Source: Thaumarchaeota archaeon UBA223 (lineage in GTDB: Archaea; Thermoproteota; Nitrososphaeria; Nitrososphaerales; UBA57). From it: a stretch of DNA of 5,073 nt. Shown here piece by piece: positions 1-5,071 of this stretch (positions are counted from its first letter, which is position 1; every line of letters begins with the position of its first letter). The notes under the pieces were generated by a model. The model made no database searches. It was given only the letters and a program-made list of their open reading frames with translations, and was not told the origin of the DNA. The translations under genes were made by a program, and so were the position numbers. The stretch covers positions 1 through 5,073 of the forward strand of contig DAHJ01000010.1 in NCBI GenBank assembly GCA_002495905.1, in the 5' to 3' direction.

Positions 1-431
1 CAGAACCAACACCAGAACCAGAAACTAATTATAACCCTGATTTTGGATTACTTATGAATCAAAATCAAATTATTGAAAATGGCCCTGAAACAATTCCTGA
101 AGATAAAGAAGTTCACCCTACTATTGTTCCAAATGATCCAGAAACAGAACCTGAATCACATCCATTTATTATTAATGAACGTCCACATGCTGCAAGTAAT
201 GATGTTGATTCAAATATCGAAGATTCAAAAAATAATTTTCAATTATTTGAAGAGTCTGAATCTCAAGATGAATCTGATTCTTTTATTTCAAAAATTACCG
301 ATTTTGCAAATAAACATCCTGATTTAAGTCCAATAGAAGATGGATCTGTTTCATCTCCACCAACAACCGAACAAAAACCTATGCCAAAGTCTGAACGTAC
401 AGATAATGGATGGAAAATTTCATTCGAATAG
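1..431 (+). CDS. C-terminal part of an acidic, disordered protein (5' end outside window)
   Basis: The reading frame is already open at the left edge (first full codon at position 3) and runs to TAG at 429-431. The ATG at 54 is therefore probably internal, not the start. About 142 residues are visible. They begin with a Glu/Pro/Thr run (EPTPEPET) and continue rich in Glu, Asp, Ser, Pro and Asn, with no hydrophobic stretch long enough for a membrane helix and no cysteines. This is the composition of a disordered acidic tail or linker. It ends in DNGWKISFE. The gene lies 18 bases before the ABC permease on the same strand, so it is probably the first visible member of that operon. By inference the missing N-terminal part could be a membrane or extracytoplasmic partner of the transporter, but nothing visible proves this. 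I do not recognise a family. Confidence 0.75.
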   Translation, partial: EPTPEPETNYNPDFGLLMNQNQIIENGPETIPEDKEVHPTIVPNDPETEPESHPFIINERPHAASNDVDSNIEDSKNNFQLFEESESQDESDSFISKITDFANKHPDLSPIEDGSVSSPPTTEQKPMPKSERTDNGWKISFE

Positions 432-449
432 TTTTAGCAGGTCTATAAT

Positions 450-935
450 TTGTTATTCGAATTAATTACTAATGGTTTAACAATGGGTAAGGCTCAATCT
501 CGCCTTGCAATTTTAATCATCTCTATGACTACCATTAATGCGATAATTTTATCTAGTTTTCTAAATGGTTCAGGCACTATTCTAATAAGTTTGATTACTT
601 TTGGTTTTGTATTAATTTCTGAATATCTACTTACTAAACAAACAATTGAATCTTCATCAAGTAAATTAATCCTATATAATCAACTTGGAGCACAAACTCG
701 TTCAATTATTTCTATAATTATATCACGTTTCATAATTGTCGGAATTATTGGATTATTTAGCGGTATAATAGTTGGTTCTAGTGTTGTTTATACAATTCAT
801 CATCCATTGCATATGATTCCAACATTATTACAAAATTCTATAGTTTCAATCTCATTTCTAACAATTATTGGTATATGTATTGGATCATATACTGCAATTA
901 TTCAATCCTTTAAACAAAGTAATTTATATCAGTGA
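450..935 (+). CDS. Small FtsX/MacB-type ABC transporter permease
   Basis: This 161-residue protein has four predicted membrane helices at about residues 19-38, 43-62, 88-114 and 131-153. Between helices 2 and 3 lies a cytoplasmic stretch, SSKLILYNQLGAQTRSI, followed by a Gly-rich helix (GIIGLFSGIIVG). This is the usual FtsX-domain pattern, where the cytoplasmic 'LRALGAS' coupling segment precedes helix 3 and contacts the ATPase. MacB, LolC and FtsX carry a large extracytoplasmic domain between helices 1 and 2; here only a few residues (NGSG) join them, so the protein is a minimal permease. The chosen start is TTG at 450, with a weak AGGT at 439-442 before it; the first in-frame ATG (483) would remove the LFELITNGL segment typical of FtsX N-termini. 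Its stop overlaps the ATPase start by 4 bases. It probably forms the membrane part of a complex with that ATPase. The substrate is unknown. Confidence 0.8.
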   Translation: MLFELITNGLTMGKAQSRLAILIISMTTINAIILSSFLNGSGTILISLITFGFVLISEYLLTKQTIESSSSKLILYNQLGAQTRSIISIIISRFIIVGIIGLFSGIIVGSSVVYTIHHPLHMIPTLLQNSIVSISFLTIIGICIGSYTAIIQSFKQSNLYQ

Positions 936-1603
936 GAATCATGCAACGTCCGATAATTAAATTATTGGATGTTAGTATGAATTATGAAGATAATATAATA
1001 TTTTCAAATGTAAATTTTGAGATTCAACCTGGTGAAATTATTGCTGCAAAAGGAACTATCGGATCAGGAAAAACTACATTATTAAATTTAATATGTGGAA
1101 TTATTCGCCCTACATCCGGTAGAATATATGTCGATAAATATGATATTACTAAACTTCCATCTACTAAATTATCAAAACTTCGAGCTAATATATTTGGAAT
1201 AGTCCCTCAGAAAACAAATCTTATTCCTGAAATATCAATTAAACAAAATCTCGAATTACCTTTGATGCTTAATGGAATTAATAAAGAAAAAAGAAATTCT
1301 ATTGTTGATCAAACACTTGATAAATTAGGTTTAACTACGTTGAGTGATCGTTTAGCAGGTACTTTGAGTGTTGGAGAATCTGAAATTGTATCAATTGCTC
1401 GAAGTATGGTTTCTGATCCACCTATTTTATTAATGGATGAACCAACTGAAGGATTGGACCCAATAATTTCAGAAATGATACTTTCATTAATTCGCGGAGA
1501 TTCAATAATGAATCAAAAAACTATATTCATAACTACTCACGATGAACGCATTCTGAATATTGCTAATCGAATAATTAATGTAAAAGAAAATATGAACTTA
1601 TAA
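932..1603 (+). CDS. ABC transporter ATP-binding protein, LolD/MacB-like
   Basis: This is a cytoplasmic ATPase of 223 residues, the normal length for LolD/FtsE-type subunits. Motifs in order are: aromatic A-loop Tyr18; Walker A GTIGSGKTT (41-49); Q-loop Gln93 in IVPQKTNL; signature LSVGE (145-149); Walker B ILLMDE (165-170) with catalytic Glu170; D-loop GLDP; and switch His203 in TTHDERI. The signature departs from the usual LSGGQ/E by Val at the third position, but all catalytic residues are present. The GTG at 932 overlaps the permease stop in a GTGA, suggesting translational coupling. ATG at 941 is an equally possible start, in which case GTGAG at 932-936 would act as its ribosome binding site. 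Together with the upstream FtsX-type permease it most likely drives a mechanotransmission-type ABC complex (lipoprotein or peptide extrusion, or envelope remodelling). The exact substrate cannot be read. Its stop codon lies inside the TATA box of the sRNA gene downstream. Confidence 0.92.
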   Translation: MRIMQRPIIKLLDVSMNYEDNIIFSNVNFEIQPGEIIAAKGTIGSGKTTLLNLICGIIRPTSGRIYVDKYDITKLPSTKLSKLRANIFGIVPQKTNLIPEISIKQNLELPLMLNGINKEKRNSIVDQTLDKLGLTTLSDRLAGTLSVGESEIVSIARSMVSDPPILLMDEPTEGLDPIISEMILSLIRGDSIMNQKTIFITTHDERILNIANRIINVKENMNL

Positions 1604-1605
1604 AT
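1598..1605 (+). promoter_or_regulatory. TATA box of the C/D box sRNA gene
   Basis: TTATAAAT is centred about 27 bases before the first base of the sRNA terminal stem (1629), the archaeal spacing between TATA box and transcription start. It overlaps the stop codon (1601-1603) of the ABC ATPase. This suggests the RNA has its own promoter, although processing from the operon transcript remains possible. Confidence 0.6.
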
Positions 1606-1628
1606 TAAGATATTCTTATTGTATACAT

Positions 1629-1690
1629 GGTAGCAATGAGGACTCAGAGTTACGTAGAATTATGACGAGAAGGCATTTGACCGAGCTACC
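1629..1690 (+). ncRNA. C/D box guide sRNA for 2'-O-methylation, dual guide
   Basis: All parts of an archaeal C/D sRNA are present in order. They are: 5' stem GGUAGC (1629-1634); box C AUGAGGA (1636-1642); a 12-nt guide (1643-1654); box D' UAGA (1655-1658); a 3-nt linker; box C' AUGACGA (1662-1668); a second 12-nt guide (1669-1680); box D CCGA (1681-1684); and 3' stem GCUACC (1685-1690), fully complementary to the 5' stem. The C/D pair folds as a textbook kink-turn: a 3-nt bulge AAU, tandem G-A/A-G pairs, then two G-C pairs. The usual U-U at the third step is replaced by a compensating G-C (G1640 with C1682). Two guides of exactly 12 nt are the archaeal norm, set by the L7Ae/Nop5/fibrillarin particle. 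Box D' is degenerate, as is common. Predicted targets are 23S rRNA helix 69 (D' guide) and helix 71 (D guide), matched from memory. A short T-run (1693-1696) follows the stem. Confidence 0.9.
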
Positions 1691-1723
1691 TGTTTTAATT
1701 ATAAATCATAGTTTTTACGATAA

Positions 1724-1731
1724 TTTTTAAA
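1724..1731 (+). promoter_or_regulatory. TATA box of the aminotransferase gene
   Basis: TTTTTAAA is centred 26-27 bases before the GTG at 1754. This places transcription start at or within a base or two of the start codon, so the mRNA is probably leaderless. No Shine-Dalgarno-like sequence precedes the GTG, which agrees. The box lies about 35 bases beyond the sRNA 3' end, so the two transcripts appear independent. Confidence 0.65.
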
Positions 1732-1753
1732 CAACATTTGAATATACATTATC

Positions 1754-2920
1754 GTGTCAAAAGAGAATAATATAGATCCATATGATTCATTTTTAATGGT
1801 TCCTGGTCCAACAATTGTTGATTCTAGAGTTAGAAATGTTATGAGTAATAATCAGATGGGTCATTTAAGTGAAGAATTTACTGAAGATTTTGTAAAATTA
1901 CTCGAATTATCTAAAAAATTATTCGGTACCAAAAATGCATCTCCTTTTGTTATTACAGGTTCTGGAACAATTGCAATGGAAGCTACTGTTTTAAGTTTAC
2001 TTGAAAAAAATAACACAGGATTGATACTTGATACAGGATATTTTGCACAAAGATTTGGCCAAATGTTAGATTGTTATAGTATTAATTCAAATACTCTTCC
2101 ATTTGATTTCGGCAGTCATGCAGATCCTGACGTTCTTAAATCTGAATTAAACAAAAATAACTACGATGCTGTTTTCATTACTCACGTTGATACTTCTTCT
2201 ACTGTTATGAATAATATTTCAGATTTAGTTAAAGTAGTAAAAGATAGTGGTTCACTTGCAATAGTTGATTCTGTTTGTGGGGTTGGCGGCTGTGAATTAT
2301 ATTTTGATAAACTTGGAGCCGATGTAGTTTTAACTACTTCACAAAAAGCTATTGGTTCTGTTCCAGGAGCTGGATTAATGATGCTTTCTCAAAATGCTAT
2401 TGATTTATTAGAAAATCGTAAATCTATAATTCCATCTTATTATCTTAATTTAAAAAAATGGAAAGTTCATATGGATAATCCAAAAACATATGTTGCTACT
2501 CCTGCTATTCAAGTAATGGTTGCATTAAAAACTGCTTTAGAAATAATTATGGAAGAAGGATTAGAAAATAGATGGAATCGTCATAAAAAAGTTGCTCAAG
2601 CAGTTCATGCAGGTATTGACTCACTTGGATTGGATTTTGTCGCAGAAGAAAATTATCGTGCTTATACTGTTACTGGATTTCATGTTCCTAAAGGAAAAGC
2701 TATTTCAATACAATCAGAATTAAAATCTCGTTTTAATGTTGAAGTAGCAAGTGGTTTTGGAGATATGAAAAATGATTCTATTAGAGTTGGTCATATGGCA
2801 AATATTGGTCATAATGAGGTTGGTCGATTCTTAAATGGACTTGAATCAATATTATCTGAATATGATAACACTATAAAGAAAGGCACAGTTGTTGATGCTA
2901 TATCTCAAATTCTTAAATAA
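1754..2920 (+). CDS. Class V PLP-dependent aminotransferase (alanine/serine-glyoxylate type)
   Basis: This 388-residue cytoplasmic enzyme has the family's usual length. Visible motifs are: PGPT near the N-terminus (17-20) and GHLSEEF (36-42), both typical of alanine-glyoxylate/serine-pyruvate aminotransferases; SGTIAMEA (70-77), the cofactor phosphate-binding turn; HVDTSS (144-149); VDSVCGVGG (171-179), with Asp172 for the pyridine nitrogen; TTSQKAIG (194-201), with Lys198 as the Schiff-base lysine; ATP/AIQ (248-253), the loop reaching the partner subunit's cofactor; and Arg344 in SIRVGHM, expected to bind the substrate carboxylate. The family transfers amino groups between alanine or serine and glyoxylate or pyruvate; in archaea it may serve glycine/serine interconversion. 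The exact substrate pair cannot be read, and phosphonate or other class V substrates remain possible. The start is GTG at 1754, supported by a well-placed TATA box. The stop abuts the stop of the opposite-strand gene with no bases between. Confidence 0.9.
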   Translation: MSKENNIDPYDSFLMVPGPTIVDSRVRNVMSNNQMGHLSEEFTEDFVKLLELSKKLFGTKNASPFVITGSGTIAMEATVLSLLEKNNTGLILDTGYFAQRFGQMLDCYSINSNTLPFDFGSHADPDVLKSELNKNNYDAVFITHVDTSSTVMNNISDLVKVVKDSGSLAIVDSVCGVGGCELYFDKLGADVVLTTSQKAIGSVPGAGLMMLSQNAIDLLENRKSIIPSYYLNLKKWKVHMDNPKTYVATPAIQVMVALKTALEIIMEEGLENRWNRHKKVAQAVHAGIDSLGLDFVAEENYRAYTVTGFHVPKGKAISIQSELKSRFNVEVASGFGDMKNDSIRVGHMANIGHNEVGRFLNGLESILSEYDNTIKKGTVVDAISQILK

Positions 2921-3169
2921 TTATTCTTGTTCCGTTTCACAAAATGGACATTTTTTCTCATTTCTATCTATTTCTGCAATACAATAAGCACAATATCGTT
3001 TTGATTTATCATCAGGCTGTTCAGGTGTTGGAGGAGATGCTATAATTGAAGCCAAAAACATTATTACTCCAATAAGTCCAATTGCCATTCCAAATGTTCC
3101 AGTTATTGGTAGTAAAAATATTCCTGAGATGATTGTAACAATTCCATAAGCTGTTAATGATGGCCACAT
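2921..3169 (-). CDS. Small membrane protein with C-terminal zinc ribbon
   Basis: This 82-residue protein has two hydrophobic helices (about 4-21 and 25-45) joined by a short turn. A Pro/Asp-rich linker (SPPTPEQPDDKSK) follows, then CAYC (60-63) and CPFC (74-77), spaced like a rubredoxin-type zinc ribbon: Cys-x2-Cys, ten residues, Cys-x2-Cys. By charge the ribbon should lie in the cytoplasm. Small two-helix zinc-ribbon proteins are common in archaea and mostly uncharacterised, so no specific role is assigned. The ATG is supported by a TATA box on the same strand centred about 27 bases upstream. The gene converges with the aminotransferase with zero spacing and diverges from the next gene across 36 bases. 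Confidence 0.8.
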   Translation of the reverse strand: MWPSLTAYGIVTIISGIFLLPITGTFGMAIGLIGVIMFLASIIASPPTPEQPDDKSKRYCAYCIAEIDRNEKKCPFCETEQE

Positions 3170-3171
3170 TA

Positions 3172-3180
3172 TATATTATA
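3172..3180 (+). promoter_or_regulatory. TATA box for the 192-residue gene
   Basis: TATATTATA is centred about 30 bases before the TTG at 3206, predicting a leader of zero to about four bases. It lies immediately before the start codon of the opposite-strand zinc-ribbon gene, so it should also overlap that gene's initiation region. Confidence 0.5.
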
Positions 3181-3192
3181 CTCTACTTACTC

Positions 3193-3200
3193 TATATTAA
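3193..3200 (-). promoter_or_regulatory. TATA box for the zinc-ribbon membrane protein gene
   Basis: On the minus strand this reads TTAATATA, centred 27-28 bases before the ATG ending at 3169. This fits a leaderless transcript. It lies just before the start of the divergent + strand gene. Confidence 0.55.
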
Positions 3201-3205
3201 TTAAA

Positions 3206-3784
3206 TTGAATGAAAATAGATTTGATAATTATACAGGAAAAAACACATTAATTGTTGGAGGAATTCTTAATGATAATTCTATTAACAGAACTATTTTTCT
3301 AGCAAATCTGATAAAAGACGCCATAGATAACGATTATGGAAATAGAATATCAATAATTGAAATGTGTCCTGACAAAACATCTTTTAAAAATGTTAAATTT
3401 GCTGCACAATTGTCTGAATACATTGATAATCTTGATGAATTTAATTATATTAAACCTGAATTAGTTCATTGGCCCAGGATTTATGCAAATAATCCAAAAG
3501 ATGCAATAAAATTATCTGTGGAAAATTCTCGTAATTTGATTGAATGTTTGGATAAATATAGAAAAAGACCTACAAAAATATTGTTCATTAATGAATTAAA
3601 TTTTTATCTTCATATGGGAACTATGCATTGGCTGATGAAAGCAATTGATAAATCAACTTCATTTATTGGCACCTGTTTTAGATCAAAATTTCCATATTCT
3701 GATTATAATACTGGAATATCACGTAGAGAACGTCGTTTAATTGATAAACTTACACATAAAGTTGATAATGTCATCACACTGTAG
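3206..3784 (+). CDS. Protein of unknown function, possible degenerate P-loop NTPase fold
   Basis: This 192-residue soluble protein belongs to no family I recognise. Hydrophobic strands alternate with helices: NTLIVGG (13-19), ISIIEM (48-53), TKILFINE (123-130), TSFIGTCF (151-158) and NVITL (188-192). FINE resembles a Walker B strand ending in an acidic residue, and the loop after the first strand (GGILNDNSINRT) sits where Walker A would be. That loop lacks the GK[ST], so ATP binding is doubtful. The layout suggests a P-loop-like alpha/beta fold, which is an inference from pattern only. A basic patch, SRRERR (172-177), lies near the C-terminus. The start is TTG at 3206; the nearby ATG (3210) is in another frame and no ATG occurs upstream in this frame, so TTG with a TATA box about 30 bases before is the best choice. 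A T9 run follows the stop directly. Confidence 0.7.
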   Translation: MNENRFDNYTGKNTLIVGGILNDNSINRTIFLANLIKDAIDNDYGNRISIIEMCPDKTSFKNVKFAAQLSEYIDNLDEFNYIKPELVHWPRIYANNPKDAIKLSVENSRNLIECLDKYRKRPTKILFINELNFYLHMGTMHWLMKAIDKSTSFIGTCFRSKFPYSDYNTGISRRERRLIDKLTHKVDNVITL

Positions 3785-3793
3785 TTTTTTTTT
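3785..3793 (+). terminator. Oligo-T terminator
   Basis: Nine consecutive T residues on the coding strand directly follow the TAG stop (3782-3784). Runs of T without a hairpin are the standard intrinsic termination signal in archaea. Confidence 0.65.
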
Positions 3794-3853
3794 ACTCAAT
3801 AAATTATAATAATTGACTTTTACTGATAATTATTCTCCCGGATAATAGAAAAT

Positions 3854-4012
3854 ATGCAAGTATCGTCTCAAATTGATCAAAGTTCAATTATATGTGATTA
3901 CTGTGGAAAATACTTGAATAAAGAATATTATTTCAAATGTAAATCTTGTTCATCTATCTATTGCTTTACACATAAATCAAAACATAATTGCAATAATCAG
4001 ATCACAATTTAG
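3854..4012 (+). CDS. Small AN1-like zinc-finger protein
   Basis: This is an ORF of 52 codons, ATG at 3854 to TAG at 4010-4012. The product has six cysteines and two histidines in AN1 order: Cys14-x2-Cys17, Cys29-x2-Cys32, Cys37-x2-His40, His44-x-Cys46. AN1 fingers normally read C-x2-C, 9-12 residues, C-x1-2-C-x4-C-x2-H-x5-H-x-C. Here every spacing fits except His40 to His44, which has three residues between instead of five, so the final loop is two residues short. Almost the whole protein is the finger, as in many stand-alone archaeal AN1 proteins. The family binds zinc and is thought to mediate protein or nucleic-acid contacts; the specific role is unknown. Its last 11 bases overlap the end of the convergent mdh gene. 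The promoter is less clear than for its neighbours: a TATA-like ATTATAAT (3803-3810) would give a leader of roughly 20 bases, and a weaker GATAATTA lies nearer. Confidence 0.8.
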   Translation: MQVSSQIDQSSIICDYCGKYLNKEYYFKCKSCSSIYCFTHKSKHNCNNQITI

Positions 4013-4913
4013 TTTCTTTAACTGCATTTTTTAAGTTTTGAACACCCTTATTGAATTGTTCTAATTCATTTTCGTTTAGATCAAATTCAACGATTTTTTC
4101 TATTCCATTTTTACCCAATATGGTAGGTACTCCTATGCATATTCCTTCTTGATTATATTCTCCTTTTAAGAAGGTTGATGCAGGCATTAGAATTCTCTTA
4201 TTTAATTTAACTGCCTCTACCATCGAATATATTCCCATAGATGGAGCATAGAACGTTGCACCTTTAAGTCCAATAATCTTTGCGGCAGCTCCAATTGTAT
4301 CTGCATAGCATTCATCTAATATTTCCTTACTTGCAAATTTATCTAAAGGTATTCCATTAACTGTTGAGTATCTAATTAATGGAAGCATTCCTTCTCCGTG
4401 TTCCCCTATTACTAACGTGGTTAATGATTTTCTAGATACGCCTAATTTATCGGATAATACGTTTTTAAATCTTAAATTATCTAAAGCACCTGACATTCCA
4501 AATACTCTTTCTCTTTCTGCTCCAAGTATTTTGTTCATTACATAAGTCATTGCATCTAATGGATTTGTAACCATTATTACAATTGCATCTGGCGAATACT
4601 TTTTGATATTTTCACCAACTGACTTTACAATTCCCATATTTTTATGAAGTAAATCCATTCTAGTTTCTCCAGGTTTTCTTCCCATTCCTGCAGGAACCAC
4701 TACTATATCAGATCCTTCTAATTTACTAAAATCCTCAGTTCCAATTATTTCTCTATCAATTCCCATTTCACATGCCATTTGCGAAAAGTCCATTGCTTCT
4801 CCTTCGGCTTTACCTTCGACTATATCTATCAAAGTTACGTCATCTAAGTCATGACTAATTATCTGAAGGGCTGCTGTAGCACCAACATTTCCTGCTCCAA
4901 TTATTGAAATCAT
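4002..4913 (-). CDS. mdh: Malate dehydrogenase, LDH-like family
   Basis: This 303-residue cytoplasmic enzyme is close to the 305-320 usual for the LDH-like malate dehydrogenases. It interconverts malate and oxaloacetate in the TCA cycle or related carbon metabolism. Domains are an N-terminal Rossmann fold with GAGNVG (6-11) and Asp30 at the end of the second strand (favouring NAD over NADP), then the catalytic C-terminal domain. Arg79 in GRKPGETR takes the place of the LDH specificity glutamine and marks malate rather than lactate use. Arg85 follows in the same mobile loop. VTNPLDAM (115-122), Asp145 and Arg148 in ALDNLRF, and the proton-relay His172 in GEHGEGMLP are all intact. The ATG (complement of 4911-4913) is only five codons before the first glycine of the Rossmann motif, a short but normal archaeal N-terminus. 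It is supported by a TATA box about 27 bases upstream. It converges with, and overlaps by 11 bases, the AN1-like gene. Confidence 0.95.
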   Translation of the reverse strand: MISIIGAGNVGATAALQIISHDLDDVTLIDIVEGKAEGEAMDFSQMACEMGIDREIIGTEDFSKLEGSDIVVVPAGMGRKPGETRMDLLHKNMGIVKSVGENIKKYSPDAIVIMVTNPLDAMTYVMNKILGAERERVFGMSGALDNLRFKNVLSDKLGVSRKSLTTLVIGEHGEGMLPLIRYSTVNGIPLDKFASKEILDECYADTIGAAAKIIGLKGATFYAPSMGIYSMVEAVKLNKRILMPASTFLKGEYNQEGICIGVPTILGKNGIEKIVEFDLNENELEQFNKGVQNLKNAVKETKL

Positions 4914-4936
4914 GTGTCTATACTGATTTTTTACAC

Positions 4937-4944
4937 TAATAAAT
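4937..4944 (-). promoter_or_regulatory. TATA box of mdh
   Basis: On the minus strand this reads ATTTATTA, centred 27-28 bases before the mdh ATG. It predicts a leaderless mRNA, matching the layout seen before the aminotransferase and the zinc-ribbon gene. No Shine-Dalgarno-like sequence is visible before the ATG. Confidence 0.6.
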
Positions 4945-5011
4945 TATTGGATTATCATAAATCTTGGATTTTGTTCCTAATACTCTTATTTTCAGGGATT
5001 ACTTTTTTTTG

Positions 5012-5071
5012 AAAAATTCAATATTTTCTAAAAATCCTCAAAATCACGAAAAATTTTGGAAAATCTGAAAA
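5012..5071. other. Non-coding end region with phased A-tracts (probable curved DNA)
   Basis: From the mdh promoter to the window end (about 4945-5073) I see no gene on either strand. The last 60 bases hold A-runs of four or five at 5012-5016, 5030-5034, 5040-5043, 5049-5053, 5060-5063 and 5068-5071. Centre-to-centre distances are about 18, 9.5, 9.5, 10.5 and 8 bases, close to one or two helical turns. A T8 run lies at 5003-5010 and a GAAAAATT motif occurs at 5011 and 5048. Such phasing is known to bend DNA. A role as an upstream promoter element, chromatin-protein site or terminator for a gene outside the window is possible but unproven. Confidence 0.4.

Noticed and set aside
54..56. ATG at 54 as the true start of the acidic protein.
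   Set aside because: The frame is open upstream to the window edge, with the same Glu/Pro composition, and no promoter or ribosome binding site precedes this ATG.
73..327. An 84-residue open frame rich in Leu, Ile and Met, overlapping the acidic protein gene.
   Set aside because: It is the shifted-frame reading of an AT-rich acidic coding region and has no start signal. The frame that is open from the window edge and precedes the permease is the real one.
1645..1648. CAGA as box D' of the sRNA.
   Set aside because: It would leave only two bases after box C, too few for a guide. UAGA at 1655-1658 gives the standard 12-nt spacing.
1677..1680. TTGA as box D of the sRNA.
   Set aside because: CCGA (1681-1684) directly abuts the terminal stem, pairs with G1640 and G1641 in the kink-turn, and gives an exact 12-nt guide. 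TTGA would leave an eight-base guide and a gap before the stem.
1629..1690. tRNA or riboswitch as the explanation of the structured gap.
   Set aside because: There is no cloverleaf, T-arm or anticodon arm, the segment is too short for a tRNA, and the C/D architecture explains all of it.
3829..3846. Small hairpin (ATTATTC / GGATAAT with a TCCC loop) just before the AN1-like gene, considered as a regulatory RNA element or terminator.
   Set aside because: The stem is short, AT-rich and contains a G-U pair; such a hairpin is expected by chance here, and the T9 run at 3785 already explains termination.
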